NCBI RefSeq assembly: GCF_900116015.1
Contig: NZ_FOYH01000004.1
Location: forward strand, 328,383-392,382
Origin: Enterobacter sp. kpr-6
GTDB taxonomy: Bacteria; Pseudomonadota; Gammaproteobacteria; Enterobacterales; Enterobacteriaceae
Direction: 5' to 3'
Length of the DNA: 64,000 bases
The stretch's first letter is position 1. Each line of letters opens with the position of its first letter. The position numbers and the translations under genes were made by a program. The notes below the pieces were generated by a model. It ran no database searches. It saw nothing but the letters and a program-made list of their open reading frames with translations, and had not been told where the DNA came from. Shown here in pieces: positions 7,933 to 17,977 of this stretch.

Positions 7933-10146
7933 ATGGCGCGTCTACATTCTCTCCAGCCAGTTAATACCTCTCTGCGTAAAATCGCAGTCGTTGTCGCTAC
8001 GGCGATCGGCGGGCTTTCTTTTAATGCGCATGCAGCACCAGAAGACACCATTACCGTTACCTCAGCGGCCGCACCAGCGGAAAGCGCGTGGGGACCAGCT
8101 CCTACCATTGCGGCAAAACGTACCGCGACGGCGACCAAAACTGACACCCCGATTGAAAAGACTCCGCAATCTGTTTCTGTGGTGACCAGTGAAGAGATGC
8201 AAATGCATCAGCCAAAATCGGTTAAAGAAGCACTTGGTTATACGCCGGGTGTCGTCGTTAGCAATCGTGGTGCATCCAGCACTTACGATTTCGTCAGTAT
8301 TCGTGGTTTTACCTCTGTAGGGCTGAGCCAGAATAACTACCTGGATGGTATGAAGCTCCAGGGTAACTTTTATAATGATGCCGCGATCGACCCCTATATG
8401 CTTGAACGCGTTGAACTTATGCGCGGGCCTACTTCTGTTCTTTACGGTAAAAGCAACCCTGGCGGTATTATTTCCATGGTCAGTAAGCGTCCGACAACTG
8501 AACCTTTACGGGAAGTTCAGTTCAAGATGGGTACAGACAGTTTCTACCAGACGGGTTTTGATTTCAGCGATGCGCTGGATGATAACGGGGAATTCTCGTA
8601 CCGCTTAACTGGCCTTGCTCGCTCTAATAATGAGCAGCAAACCAATGCAGAACAGCAGCGCTACACCATTGCGCCGTCATTCTCCTGGCGGCCGGATGAC
8701 AAAACCAACTTTACCTTCCTGTCCTATTTCCAGAACGAGCCGGAAACCGGTTATTACGGATGGCTGCCGAAAGAAGGCACCGTTCAACGTTTGCCAAACG
8801 GTTCCCGTGTATCCACCAGCTTCAATGAAGGCGCGAATAACAACACCTATTCTCGCAATCAGAAGATGGTTGGCTACAGTTTTGAGCATGGTTTCAACGA
8901 TACCTTTACCGTGCGCCAGAATCTTCGTTTTGTTGAAATGAAAACCGCTCAACAGAGTGTCTACGGTACGGGCATTTGTTCGGCGAATGCGTTTAATGCG
9001 CCTTGCCAGGCTATTGCACCAGTCGATCGCGATCATTATTTGGGGCGTGGCACTGTCGTAGATAACGAACGTTTGCAAAACTTCAGCGTTGATACGCAAC
9101 TGCAAAGTCAATTTGCCACTGGCGCGATGGATCATACCTTGCTGACGGGTGTGGACTTTATGCGTATGCGTAACGACATCAATGCCACTTTTGGCACCGC
9201 ACCTGTGGTTGATCTGTACAACCCGCAAACCCTGGAAGATTTTGATTTCGGTGACGCTGCGCCTTATCAGCTTAACGAAACTAAACAGACCGGCATTTAT
9301 GTTCAGGATCAGGCCGAATGGGAAAAATGGGTCTTCACCCTCGGCGGCCGTTATGACTGGGCTCAGCAGGGGACGACGGTTCGCGCCGATGGTGGTTCCA
9401 TTGAACGTAACGATCATCAGTTTACGTGGCGTGGTGGGGTGAATTACCTCTTTGACAACGGTGTCTCACCGTACATCAGCTACAGCCAGTCGTTTGAACC
9501 TAACGCATTCGATCTTTACAGCACGCCGCGCATGGCCTTTGCGCCATCGAAAGGTGAGCAATATGAAGCGGGCGTGAAATTCGTGCCGAAAGACATGCCT
9601 GTCGTAATGACTGCGGCGGTCTATCACCTGACGAAAACCAACACGTTAACCACCGATCCGAATAATTCGAATCTGCAAGTTCCATCAGGTGAAGTGCGTT
9701 CTCAGGGCGTTGAGCTTGAAGCTAAAGCTGCCGTAAATGCCAACGTCAACGTAACGGCGTCTTATACCTATATCGACGCTGAATACACTAAAGATACCAA
9801 TCTGAAGGGTAACAGTGTTGAGCAAGTGCCGGAGCACATGGCTTCTCTGTGGGGCGATTACACCTTTAACGACGGCCCTCTGTCTGGTCTGACATTAGGT
9901 ACTGGCGGGCGCTTTATTGGTTCAAGCTATGGCGATCCGGCGAACACCTTCAAAGTGGGCAGCGCGGCTGTTATGGACGCGGTCGTGAAGTATGATTTGG
10001 CGCGTTTCGGTCTGGCAGGTTCAAATCTGGCTGTTAACGTGAATAATCTGCTGGATCGTGAATACGTCTCCAGTTGCTTCCAGACTTACGGCTGCTTCTG
10101 GGGTGCTGAACGCCAGGTTGTCGCAACCGCTACCTTCCGCTTCTAA
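7933..10146 (+). CDS. fhuA: Ferrichrome outer-membrane receptor FhuA (TonB-dependent)
   Basis: TonB-dependent 22-strand barrel with a plug domain that imports ferric hydroxamates such as ferrichrome; in relatives it is also the receptor for phages T1, T5, phi80 and colicin M. 737 residues (E. coli 747). Signal peptide ends about residue 34 (FNAHA), then the TonB box DTITVT, a plug domain (about 55-190) and a barrel ending in a C-terminal Phe (TATFRF). The cysteine pair near the C-terminus (SSCFQTYGCFWG) is conserved. The barrel strands match E. coli closely, but surface-loop stretches such as GICSANAFNAPCQA and the YNPQTLEDFDF region differ and are shorter. Codon use looks less GC-rich than in the following fhuCDB. 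Confidence 0.95.
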   Translation: MARLHSLQPVNTSLRKIAVVVATAIGGLSFNAHAAPEDTITVTSAAAPAESAWGPAPTIAAKRTATATKTDTPIEKTPQSVSVVTSEEMQMHQPKSVKEALGYTPGVVVSNRGASSTYDFVSIRGFTSVGLSQNNYLDGMKLQGNFYNDAAIDPYMLERVELMRGPTSVLYGKSNPGGIISMVSKRPTTEPLREVQFKMGTDSFYQTGFDFSDALDDNGEFSYRLTGLARSNNEQQTNAEQQRYTIAPSFSWRPDDKTNFTFLSYFQNEPETGYYGWLPKEGTVQRLPNGSRVSTSFNEGANNNTYSRNQKMVGYSFEHGFNDTFTVRQNLRFVEMKTAQQSVYGTGICSANAFNAPCQAIAPVDRDHYLGRGTVVDNERLQNFSVDTQLQSQFATGAMDHTLLTGVDFMRMRNDINATFGTAPVVDLYNPQTLEDFDFGDAAPYQLNETKQTGIYVQDQAEWEKWVFTLGGRYDWAQQGTTVRADGGSIERNDHQFTWRGGVNYLFDNGVSPYISYSQSFEPNAFDLYSTPRMAFAPSKGEQYEAGVKFVPKDMPVVMTAAVYHLTKTNTLTTDPNNSNLQVPSGEVRSQGVELEAKAAVNANVNVTASYTYIDAEYTKDTNLKGNSVEQVPEHMASLWGDYTFNDGPLSGLTLGTGGRFIGSSYGDPANTFKVGSAAVMDAVVKYDLARFGLAGSNLAVNVNNLLDREYVSSCFQTYGCFWGAERQVVATATFRF

Positions 10147-10155
10147 TTTCCTTTT

Positions 10156-10179
10156 GGGCACGGTTCGCCGTGCCCTTTT
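10156..10179 (+). terminator. Hairpin between fhuA and fhuC, terminator or attenuator
   Basis: Perfect 8-bp stem GGGCACGG (10156-10163) with CCGTGCCC (10168-10175), a TTCG tetraloop and four T residues. The short T run suggests partial termination, which would make the receptor more abundant than the transport proteins encoded downstream. Confidence 0.75.
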
Positions 10180-10193
10180 GACAAGTTGGCTTT

Positions 10194-10991
10194 ATGCAGG
10201 ATAACAAACCGCATCCCGATACCACTTTTCAACTCTCCGATGTCTCTTTTCGTGTGCCTGGCCGCACGCTGCTGCATCCTCTCTCGCTGACCTTTCCGGT
10301 GGGCAAAGTGACGGGCCTTATTGGTCACAACGGCTCCGGGAAATCCACGCTGCTTAAAATGCTGGGCCGTCATCAGCCGCCTTCAGAGGGCGATATTTTG
10401 CTCGACGGACAACCGCTGGAAAGCTGGAGCAGCAAAGCCTTTGCGCGCAAAGTCGCTTATCTGCCGCAGCAGTTGCCGCAGGCGGAAGGGATGACCGTGC
10501 GTGAACTGGTGGCGATTGGGCGCTATCCGTGGCACGGCGCGCTCGGGCGGTTTGGCGCAGCCGACCGCGATAAAGTCGAAGAAGCGATTACGCTGGTGGG
10601 ATTAAAACCGCTGGCGCACCGGCTGGTGGACAGTCTCTCCGGCGGCGAACGTCAGCGTGCCTGGATCGCCATGCTGGTGGCGCAGGACAGCCGCTGCCTG
10701 CTGCTTGATGAACCGACCTCCGCGCTGGATATCGCTCATCAGGTGGACGTGCTGGCGCTGGTGCATCGCCTGAGCCAGCAACGCGGTCTGACGGTGATCG
10801 CCGTACTGCACGATATCAACATGGCGGCGCGTTATTGCGATTTTCTGGTGGCCCTGCGCGGCGGTGAAAAGATCGCCGAAGGCACGCCGGAAGCGCTGAT
10901 GCGCGCCGAGACGCTGGAACACATTTACGGTATCCCGATGGGCATTCTGCCGCATCCGGCAGGTGCCGCACCGGTGAGCTTTGTGTACTGA
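10194..10991 (+). CDS. fhuC: Ferric hydroxamate ABC transporter ATPase FhuC
   Basis: Cytoplasmic ATPase that drives FhuB-mediated import of ferric hydroxamates. At 265 residues it equals E. coli FhuC. Motifs: Walker A GHNGSGKST near residue 43, Q-loop LPQQLPQAEGMTV, ABC signature LSGGERQRAW near 147, Walker B LLLDEPTSALD, and switch His in VLHDINMAARYCD. The stop codon shares its last A with the ATG of fhuD, indicating translational coupling within the operon. ATG start at 10194, 15 bases after a terminator-like hairpin. Confidence 0.97.
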   Translation: MQDNKPHPDTTFQLSDVSFRVPGRTLLHPLSLTFPVGKVTGLIGHNGSGKSTLLKMLGRHQPPSEGDILLDGQPLESWSSKAFARKVAYLPQQLPQAEGMTVRELVAIGRYPWHGALGRFGAADRDKVEEAITLVGLKPLAHRLVDSLSGGERQRAWIAMLVAQDSRCLLLDEPTSALDIAHQVDVLALVHRLSQQRGLTVIAVLHDINMAARYCDFLVALRGGEKIAEGTPEALMRAETLEHIYGIPMGILPHPAGAAPVSFVY

Positions 10992-11881
10992 TGGATTGCT
11001 TACCTTCAATTAGCCGCCGTCGCCTGCTGACGGCCATGGCGCTCTCGCCGCTGCTGCTCAACATGGGCACCGCGCGTGCCGCCCGCGTCGATCCGCACCG
11101 CATCGTCGCCCTCGAATGGCTGCCGGTCGAACTCCTGCTGGCGCTGGGCATCATGCCTTACGGCGTGGCCGACGTACCCAATTACAATCTGTGGGTGAAT
11201 GAGCCGTCACTGCCCGATTCGGTGATTGATATCGGACTGCGCACGGAGCCGAATCTTGAACTGCTCGCCCAGATGAAGCCGTCTTACATGGTCTGGTCTG
11301 CCGGCTACGGCCCGTCGGCGGACGTGCTGGCCCGCATCGCGCCGGGTCGCGGCTTTACCTTTAGCGACGGCAAAAAGCCGCTCACCACCGCGCGTCATTC
11401 GCTCAATGAAATGGCGGAACTTCTGGATATGCGGGCGGCGGCAAAAGCGCATCTCGATACGCTCGACAGCTTTATGGAATCAATGAAGCCGCGCTTTGCC
11501 ACGCGCGGCAGCCGACCGCTGCTGATGCTGACCCTGCTGGATGCCCGTCATATGCTGGTGTTTTGCCCGAACTGCCTGTTCCAGGAACCGCTGAACGCGT
11601 TTGGTATTCCCAACGCCTGGCAGGGAGAAACCACCTTCTGGGGCAGCACGACGATCGGAATCGATCGGCTGGGCGAGTTTAAAGACGCCGATGTGATCTG
11701 CTTCGATCACGGCAACGAGCGCGAGATGCAGAGCCTGCTGGCAACCCCGCTCTGGCAGTCGATGCCGTTTGTGCGCGCCGGGCGGTTTTATCGCGCGCCT
11801 GCGGTGTGGTTCTACGGGGCGACGCTTTCCGCGATGCATTTTGTGCGCGTGCTGGATAAAGTGCTGGGAGGCAAAGCATGA
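10991..11881 (+). CDS. fhuD: Ferric hydroxamate periplasmic binding protein FhuD
   Basis: Binds ferric hydroxamates in the periplasm and hands them to FhuB; class III (helical-backbone) binding-protein fold. 296 residues, as in E. coli. The N-terminus carries a twin-arginine motif SRRRLL followed by a hydrophobic stretch and an ARA cleavage region near residue 30, so export is probably through the Tat system. It overlaps fhuC by one base and fhuB by four (ATGA). Confidence 0.96.
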   Translation: MDCLPSISRRRLLTAMALSPLLLNMGTARAARVDPHRIVALEWLPVELLLALGIMPYGVADVPNYNLWVNEPSLPDSVIDIGLRTEPNLELLAQMKPSYMVWSAGYGPSADVLARIAPGRGFTFSDGKKPLTTARHSLNEMAELLDMRAAAKAHLDTLDSFMESMKPRFATRGSRPLLMLTLLDARHMLVFCPNCLFQEPLNAFGIPNAWQGETTFWGSTTIGIDRLGEFKDADVICFDHGNEREMQSLLATPLWQSMPFVRAGRFYRAPAVWFYGATLSAMHFVRVLDKVLGGKA

Positions 11882-13860
11882 GCAAACGCATCGCAGCGCT
11901 TCCCGCCGTTTTACTGAGCGTGTTGTTTATTGCCGCCGCCTGGCTTGGCTGGATCAACCTCAACGCCGCGCTGCCGCGTGCGCAGTGGGGCGAGGCGCTC
12001 TGGCAGCCCGATATTAATTCCGTTGAGCAAATGCTGTTTCATTACAGCCTGCTGCCGCGCCTGGCGATCGCGTTGCTGGTCGGGGCCGGACTGGGGCTGG
12101 CGGGCGTGCTGTTCCAGCAGGTGCTGCGAAACCCGCTGGCGGAACCGACGACGCTTGGCGTCGCTACCGGTGCGCAACTGGGGATCACCGTCACCACGCT
12201 GTGGGCGCTGCCGGGCATGCTGGGTACCCAGTTTGCGGCGCTGACGGGAGCCTGTGCGATCGGGGCGCTGGTGTTTGGCGTCGCCTGGGGCAAACGCCTC
12301 TCGCCCGTCACGCTGATCCTCGCAGGGCTGGTGGTCAGTCTCTACTGTGGCGCTATCAATCAGCTACTGGCACTGTTTCACCACGACCAGCTACAAAGCA
12401 TGTTCCTGTGGAGCACCGGCACGCTGACGCAAACCGACTGGAGCGGAGTGCAACAGCTCTGGCCGAAACTCATTGGCGTGGCGTTGCTGACGCTGCTGTT
12501 GCTGCGTCCGTTGACCCTGATGGGACTGGATGATGGCGTGGCGCGTAACCTGGGCCTGGCGCTGTCGCTGGCGCGTCTGGGCGCGCTGCTGCTGGCGATT
12601 GTGCTCAGTGCGCTGCTGGTTAACACAGTCGGGATCATCGGCTTTATCGGCCTGTTTGCGCCGCTGCTGGCGAAAATGCTCGGCGCGCGTCGTCTGCTCT
12701 CGCGCCTGCTGCTCGCGCCGCTGATTGGCGCGCTGATTTTATGCCTCTCCGATCAGATTGTGCTCTGGCTGACGCGCGTATGGATGGAAATTTCCACCGG
12801 GTCGGTCACCGCGCTGGTCGGCGCACCGTTGCTGCTGTGGTTGCTGCCACGCTTGCGGAGCATGAGCGCGCCGTCGATGGACGCGGGCGACCATGTGGCC
12901 GCCGAGCGTCAGCATGTGCAGTGGTTTGCACTGGCGGGCGCGATCGTCCTGCTGCTGGGTATGACGGCGGCGCTGTCGCTCGGGCGTGACGCGCAGGGCT
13001 GGCACTGGGCAACGGGTTCGCTGCTGGATGAATTAATGCAGTGGCGCGCACCGCGCATTCTTGCCGCCCTGACCGCAGGCGTGATGCTGGCGGTCGCCGG
13101 GTGCATTATCCAGCGGCTGACCGGCAACCCGATGGCCAGCCCCGAAGTGTTAGGCATCAGTTCCGGCGCGGCGTTTGGCGTGGTGGTGATGCTGTTCTTC
13201 GTGCCTGGCAACGCCTTCGGCTGGCTGCTGCCTGCCGGGAGTCTGGGGGCGGCGTTAACGCTGATGATTATTATGCTGGCGGCCGGACGTGGCGGGTTCT
13301 CGCCGCACCGGATGCTGCTGGCGGGGATGGCGCTCAGTACCGCCTTCACCATGCTGCTGATGATGCTACAGGCGAGCGGCGACCCGCGTATGGCGCAGAT
13401 CCTGACCTGGATTTCTGGTTCAACCTATAACGCGACGATGCAACAGGTGACGTGGGCGATGATCGCCACGGTAGTCCTGCTGGCGATAACCCCGCTGTGC
13501 CGCCGCTGGCTGATGATTTTACCGCTCGGTGGAGAAACCGCCCGCGCGGTGGGCGTGGCGTTAACCCCGTCACGCGTGGGGCTGCTCCTGCTGGCGTCGT
13601 GCCTGACCGCTGCGGCGACGATGACCATCGGCCCGCTGAGTTTTGTTGGCCTGATGGCTCCGCACATCGCGCGGATGATGGGCTTTCGCCGCACGATGCC
13701 GCACATGGTGATGTCGGCATTAACCGGGGGATTGTTGCTGGTGTTCGCCGACTGGTGCGGGCGGATGATTATGTTCCCGTATCAGATCCCGGCGGGGCTG
13801 CTGTCGACGTTTATCGGCGCGCCGTATTTTATTTATTTGCTGAGAAAGCAGAGTCGGTAG
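11878..13860 (+). CDS. fhuB: Ferric hydroxamate permease FhuB (double-length)
   Basis: Inner-membrane permease of the ferrichrome importer. 660 residues made of two homologous FecCD-type halves, each with about ten membrane helices, so one polypeptide supplies both halves of the channel. Each half carries the ATPase-coupling motif: GFIGLFAPLLAKMLG near residue 257 and SFVGLMAPHIARMMG near 590. ATG start overlaps the fhuD stop by four bases. It is the last gene of fhuACDB and its stop is 6 bases before repeat copy C. Confidence 0.96.
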   Translation: MSKRIAALPAVLLSVLFIAAAWLGWINLNAALPRAQWGEALWQPDINSVEQMLFHYSLLPRLAIALLVGAGLGLAGVLFQQVLRNPLAEPTTLGVATGAQLGITVTTLWALPGMLGTQFAALTGACAIGALVFGVAWGKRLSPVTLILAGLVVSLYCGAINQLLALFHHDQLQSMFLWSTGTLTQTDWSGVQQLWPKLIGVALLTLLLLRPLTLMGLDDGVARNLGLALSLARLGALLLAIVLSALLVNTVGIIGFIGLFAPLLAKMLGARRLLSRLLLAPLIGALILCLSDQIVLWLTRVWMEISTGSVTALVGAPLLLWLLPRLRSMSAPSMDAGDHVAAERQHVQWFALAGAIVLLLGMTAALSLGRDAQGWHWATGSLLDELMQWRAPRILAALTAGVMLAVAGCIIQRLTGNPMASPEVLGISSGAAFGVVVMLFFVPGNAFGWLLPAGSLGAALTLMIIMLAAGRGGFSPHRMLLAGMALSTAFTMLLMMLQASGDPRMAQILTWISGSTYNATMQQVTWAMIATVVLLAITPLCRRWLMILPLGGETARAVGVALTPSRVGLLLLASCLTAAATMTIGPLSFVGLMAPHIARMMGFRRTMPHMVMSALTGGLLLVFADWCGRMIMFPYQIPAGLLSTFIGAPYFIYLLRKQSR

Positions 13861-13866
13861 GGGGCA

Positions 13867-13993
13867 CCCTCACCCTAACCCTCCCCCTGAGGGAGAGGGG
13901 AAAGATCGTGCACAGACTCGTCTTTCTCCCCTCTCCTGGGGTAAGGGGACTGGTTTGCTCCCTCTCCCCGGGGGAGAGGGCCGGGGTGAGGGG
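13867..13993. repeat. Composite palindromic repeat, copy C
   Basis: Fills the gap between the convergent fhuB and hemL genes: 6 bases after the fhuB stop and 9 bases from the hemL stop. Frame CCCTCACCC...GGGTGAGGG with about three degenerate GGGAGAGGG-type inverted repeats. Probably also acts as the bidirectional transcript end, since no other terminator is visible here. Confidence 0.83.
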
Positions 13994-14002
13994 ACATTAC
14001 AA

Positions 14003-15283
14003 TTACAGCTGCGCAAACACCTTCCGCGCGGCATCAATCGTTTTATTAATATCTTCCTCGCTGTGCGCCACGGACATAAAGCCCGCTTCAAACGCAGACG
14101 GCGCGAAGTACACGCCTTCCTCCAGCATCAGATGGAAGAAGCGCTTGAAGCGCTCAACGTCGCATTTCACCACGTCCTGATAGCAGGTCACTTCTTTGGC
14201 GTCGGTAAAGAAAATCCCGAACATGCCGCCGACGTGATTCACCACCAGCGGGATACCGGCGTCGGCTGCAGCTTCCAGCAGGCCATTTGCCAGACGGGTG
14301 GTCAGATCGGTCAGCGTTTCGTGAATGCCCGGCTGCGCGACTTCGGCTAAACAGGCGTAACCGGCGGCCATCGCAATCGGGTTACCGGAGAGCGTGCCCG
14401 CCTGGTAAACCGGCCCGGTCGGGGCGAGGGCATCCATCACTTCACGACGTCCGCCAAATGCGCCTACCGGCATACCGCCACCGATGATTTTGCCGAGGCA
14501 GGTCAGATCCGGTACCACATCGTAGTAAGCCTGTGCGCCCGCCAGTGCCACGCGGAAGCCGGTCATCACTTCGTCGATGATCAGCAGCGCGCCGAACTCA
14601 TCGCACAGCGCGCGCAGACCCTGCAGGAAGCCCGGCTGCGGCGGAATACAGTTCATATTGCCCGCGACCGGCTCAACGATAATGCAGGCGATCTCCTGCG
14701 GGAACTCTTCAAACGCTTCGCGCACGGACGCCAGATCGTTATAGGTGCAGGTCAGGGTGTGCTTCGCGAAATCAGCCGGTACGCCCGGTGAGTTTGGCTG
14801 GCCCAGGGTCAGCGCGCCGGAACCCGCTTTCACCAGCAGACAGTCAGCGTGACCGTGGTAGCAGCCTTCGAATTTGATGATTTTGTCGCGCCCGGTAAAG
14901 CCACGCGCCAGGCGGATTGCGCTCATGGTCGCTTCGGTCCCGGAGTTCACCATGCGGACCATATCCATCGTGGGCACCAGTTCGGTCACCAGTTCGGCCA
15001 TTTTGACTTCCATTTCCGTTGGCGCACCAAAACTCAACCCGCGATGCGCCGCTTCGATCACCGCATTACGGATCGTCGGATGGTTATGGCCCAGCACCAT
15101 CGGCCCCCAGGAACCGACGTAATCGACGTAGGCCTTTCCGTCGGCGTCGTACAGGTAAGCCCCGTCCGCCCGCTCAATAAACAGCGGCGTCCCGCCTACG
15201 CCGGTAAACGCGCGCACCGGCGAGTTTACGCCGCCGGGGATGAGCTTACGTGCCGCGCTGTAGAGGTTTTCAGACTTACTCAT
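14003..15283 (-). CDS. hemL: Glutamate-1-semialdehyde 2,1-aminomutase
   Basis: PLP enzyme that converts glutamate-1-semialdehyde to 5-aminolevulinate, the committed C5-pathway precursor of haem, sirohaem and cobalamin. 426 residues, as in E. coli. The substrate gating region is near [13 protein letters not shown], the cofactor Asp lies in [12 protein letters not shown], and the Schiff-base lysine is in [13 protein letters not shown] (about residue 265). ATG start at 15283. Single gene, convergent with fhuB and divergent from clcA. Confidence 0.97.
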   Translation of the reverse strand: MSKSENLYSAARKLIPGGVNSPVRAFTGVGGTPLFIERADGAYLYDADGKAYVDYVGSWGPMVLGHNHPTIRNAVIEAAHRGLSFGAPTEMEVKMAELVTELVPTMDMVRMVNSGTEATMSAIRLARGFTGRDKIIKFEGCYHGHADCLLVKAGSGALTLGQPNSPGVPADFAKHTLTCTYNDLASVREAFEEFPQEIACIIVEPVAGNMNCIPPQPGFLQGLRALCDEFGALLIIDEVMTGFRVALAGAQAYYDVVPDLTCLGKIIGGGMPVGAFGGRREVMDALAPTGPVYQAGTLSGNPIAMAAGYACLAEVAQPGIHETLTDLTTRLANGLLEAAADAGIPLVVNHVGGMFGIFFTDAKEVTCYQDVVKCDVERFKRFFHLMLEEGVYFAPSAFEAGFMSVAHSEEDINKTIDAARKVFAQL

Positions 15284-15457
15284 GGATGTATTCCTGGTTG
15301 TAAAGAGGATAGGCGGACCATTGTAAGGTATTCGCGGAATGTTATGAAAGTTTTGCCCAATTGAAACGACACATTTTCAGGCATTTTTATTGCGACGGGG
15401 GCAGCGGCAATGCGTAGAATAACGCTCCCCTTTGTGTGACTTATCTTTGTTAAGGCC

Positions 15458-16876
15458 ATGAAAGCAGAAACTCCTTCCTTTGAAGTTCAGCAACTGGTGC
15501 GGCTGCGCCGGGGCGATCTGATCCGCCGACTGCTGCAACGCGATAAAACGCCGCTGGCGATCCTTCTGATGGCCGCCGTGGTCGGTACGTTAGCGGGGCT
15601 TATCGGCGTGGCCTTTGAAAAAGCGGTCAACGCCGTCTCTGGCCTGCGTCTGGGTACGCTGGCGCAGGTGGCGGATAGCAGCCTGGTCTGGCCGCTGGCG
15701 TTTGTGTTCTCGGCGGGACTGGCGATGCTGGGCTATTTTCTGGTGCGCCGCTTTGCCCCGGAAGCGGGCGGGTCGGGAATACCTGAAATTGAAGGTGCAC
15801 TGGAGGAACTGCGCCCGGTGCGCTGGTGGCGCGTGCTGCCCGTGAAGTTTATCGGCGGGATGGGCACGCTCGGCGCGGGGATGGTGCTGGGGCGTGAAGG
15901 TCCCACGGTGCAGCTCGGCGGTAACGTCGGGCGCATGGTGGTGGATATTTTTCGCCAGCGCAGCGCGGAAGCCCGGCATACGCTGCTGGCGACCGGGGCG
16001 GCGGCGGGGTTGTCCGCCGCGTTTAACGCGCCGCTGGCGGGGATCCTGTTTATCCTCGAAGAGATGCGCCCGCAGTTTCGCTATAACCTGATCTCCATAA
16101 AAGCCGTGTTCACTGGCGTGATCATGTCGAGCATTGTGTTTCGCCTGTTTAACGGCGAAGGGGCGGTGATCGAAGTCGGCAAACTGACTAACGCGCCGGT
16201 GAATACCTTATGGCTGTATCTGGTGCTGGGAATGGTGTTTGGCTGCGTTGGCCCGCTGTTTAACACGCTGGTGCTGCGCACTCAGGATATGTTCCAGCGT
16301 CTGCACGGCGGTAATCTCACCAAATGGGTGCTTATCGGCGGCCTCATCGGGGGCGGTTGCGGCGTGCTGGGGCTGATCGTGCCGGCCATCTCCGGCGGTG
16401 GCTTTAGCCTGATCCCGATTGCGGCGGCGGGTAATTACACCATCGGGATGCTGCTGTTCATTTTTATTGCCAGGGTGATCACCACGCTGTTGTGCTTTTC
16501 CTCCGGCGCGCCGGGGGGCATTTTTGCGCCGATGCTGGCGCTCGGCACGCTGCTCGGTACCGCGTTTGGCATGGCCTGCGCCGGGCTGTTTCCGGCGTAT
16601 CATCTGGAGGCTGGGACGTTTGCGATTGCCGGAATGGGCGCGCTGCTGGCGGCCTCCGTGCGTGCGCCGCTTACCGGCATCGTGCTGGTGCTGGAGATGA
16701 CCGATAATTATCAGCTCATTTTGCCAATGATTATTACCTGTCTTGGCGCAACACTGCTGGCACAGTTTTTAGGCGGTAAGCCGCTCTACTCCACGATCCT
16801 CGCCCGCACGCTGGCACGTCAGGAAGCGGAACTTCAGGCGAAAACCCATGCGCAGGCATTTCGGGAGAATACTTGA
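15458..16876 (+). CDS. clcA: H+/Cl- exchange transporter ClcA
   Basis: Inner-membrane 2 Cl-/1 H+ antiporter used in extreme acid resistance. 472 residues (E. coli 473). The selectivity motif GSGIPEIEG (Ser106) and the gating glutamate in GREGP (Glu147, equal to E. coli Glu148) are present, as is the internal proton glutamate in [10 protein letters not shown] and the third filter motif GAPGGIFAP. The residues required for exchange, not channel, behaviour are therefore intact. Start ATG at 15458, matching the E. coli N-terminus MKA(E/D)TPS. Confidence 0.96.
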   Translation: MKAETPSFEVQQLVRLRRGDLIRRLLQRDKTPLAILLMAAVVGTLAGLIGVAFEKAVNAVSGLRLGTLAQVADSSLVWPLAFVFSAGLAMLGYFLVRRFAPEAGGSGIPEIEGALEELRPVRWWRVLPVKFIGGMGTLGAGMVLGREGPTVQLGGNVGRMVVDIFRQRSAEARHTLLATGAAAGLSAAFNAPLAGILFILEEMRPQFRYNLISIKAVFTGVIMSSIVFRLFNGEGAVIEVGKLTNAPVNTLWLYLVLGMVFGCVGPLFNTLVLRTQDMFQRLHGGNLTKWVLIGGLIGGGCGVLGLIVPAISGGGFSLIPIAAAGNYTIGMLLFIFIARVITTLLCFSSGAPGGIFAPMLALGTLLGTAFGMACAGLFPAYHLEAGTFAIAGMGALLAASVRAPLTGIVLVLEMTDNYQLILPMIITCLGATLLAQFLGGKPLYSTILARTLARQEAELQAKTHAQAFRENT

Positions 16877-16956
16877 ACGATTTACTCGGGTAATAGATAA
16901 TAATTTAAAGATCGGGTTAATTTTTGCCCGAATCGCAGTATCAATGGGAGCAAATA

Positions 16957-17301
16957 ATGAGTGACGACGTAGCGCTGCCGCTGCAATTTACCGAAGCCGC
17001 AGCCATTAAAGTAAAAGACCTGATTGCCGATGAAGAAAACCCAAATCTGAAACTGCGTGTGTATATCACCGGCGGTGGTTGCAGTGGTTTCCAGTACGGT
17101 TTTACCTTTGACGATCAGATCAACGATGGCGATATGACCATTGAGAAACAGGGTGTGGCGCTGGTGGTTGACCCGATGAGCCTGCAATATCTGGTGGGTG
17201 GCGCGGTGGATTACACCGAAGGGCTGGAAGGTTCCCGCTTTGTGGTCACTAACCCGAACGCGACCAGTACCTGCGGGTGTGGTTCATCATTCAGCATCTA
17301 A
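16957..17301 (+). CDS. erpA: Iron-sulfur cluster insertion protein ErpA
   Basis: A-type Fe-S carrier that delivers clusters to targets such as IspG/IspH in isoprenoid synthesis. 114 residues; the three ligand cysteines are Cys42 in GGGCSGFQ and Cys106/Cys108 in STCGCGSSF. The frame is open upstream to 16924, but the ATG at 16957 preceded by GGGAGCAAATA gives the conserved [12 protein letters not shown] start and the family length. The gene is 80 bases after clcA and converges on yadS across a hairpin. IscR control is known in E. coli; no site could be assigned here by eye. Confidence 0.96.
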   Translation: MSDDVALPLQFTEAAAIKVKDLIADEENPNLKLRVYITGGGCSGFQYGFTFDDQINDGDMTIEKQGVALVVDPMSLQYLVGGAVDYTEGLEGSRFVVTNPNATSTCGCGSSFSI

Positions 17302-17309
17302 GTATTCAC

Positions 17310-17343
17310 AATGCCGGGCGGCGACCGCGTCTCGCCCGGCATT
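17310..17343. terminator. Bidirectional hairpin between erpA and yadS
   Basis: Perfect 11-bp stem AATGCCGGGCG (17310-17320) with CGCCCGGCATT (17333-17343). It sits between converging stop codons and is of the GCCGGGCGGCG type, close to classical REP sequences, so it may be a REP unit doubling as terminator. Confidence 0.75.
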
Positions 17344-17352
17344 AAACCTCTT

Positions 17353-17976
17353 TTAACGCCCACTCTCATCCAGCGCAAACGTCGGCAGCTTCAGATGCCA
17401 GCGGATCGCCGCCAGACGAATGGCGAGCGTCACCACCATCCCCGTCATACTTGCCGCTTCCAGCGGAACGCCAAACGTATAAAATGCTGTCGCGTGAACA
17501 ATGCCGCCAATGATACAGGCGGTGGCGTAGATCTCGGTTCGCAGGATCATTGGGATTTCACGGGCCAGCACATCGCGGATAATCCCGCCGCCCACGCCGG
17601 TCAGCACGCCCATGCAAATGGCGATCATCGGCCCGGTTCCGGCCATAAACGCCTTATTCACACCAATGCCGACAAACACTGCCAGCCCCACGGCATCAAG
17701 CACCGGTAAAATCCACTTCGGCAGACGACGCGGCTGACGCACCAGCACGATCGTTAACAGGCAGGTGACCATCGCCACCACCAGATCGGTCGGATCGGTG
17801 ACCCAGAATACCGGCCCATGTGCGAGCGCCATATCGCGGATCGTGCCGCCGCCGACGGCAGTGACGACGCCTAACACCAGCACGCCGAATGGATCCATAC
17901 GCAATTTGCCAGCGAGCAACACGCCAGAGATGGCGAATACTGCCGTGCCGATAATATCCAGCCAGTAGACAAGCAT
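17353..17976 (-). CDS. yadS: TRIC-type (UPF0126) membrane protein YadS
   Basis: Inner-membrane protein of 207 residues made of two repeated glycine-rich halves, each with three predicted membrane segments. The repeated signature VTAVGGGTIRDM (about residue 38) and LTGVGGGIIRDV (about residue 126) is typical of the trimeric intracellular cation channel-like family. The in vivo role in enterobacteria is not established. Near-identical to E. coli YadS. It directly follows btuF with one base between them on the same strand, so it is probably in the mtnN-btuF-yadS transcript. Confidence 0.94.
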   Translation of the reverse strand: MLVYWLDIIGTAVFAISGVLLAGKLRMDPFGVLVLGVVTAVGGGTIRDMALAHGPVFWVTDPTDLVVAMVTCLLTIVLVRQPRRLPKWILPVLDAVGLAVFVGIGVNKAFMAGTGPMIAICMGVLTGVGGGIIRDVLAREIPMILRTEIYATACIIGGIVHATAFYTFGVPLEAASMTGMVVTLAIRLAAIRWHLKLPTFALDESGR

Positions 17977-17977
17977 C

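Noticed and set aside
13452..14180. 242-codon plus-strand frame across the end of fhuB and repeat C
   Set aside because: It is out of frame with the well-conserved fhuB and then reads through the repeat into hemL antisense.
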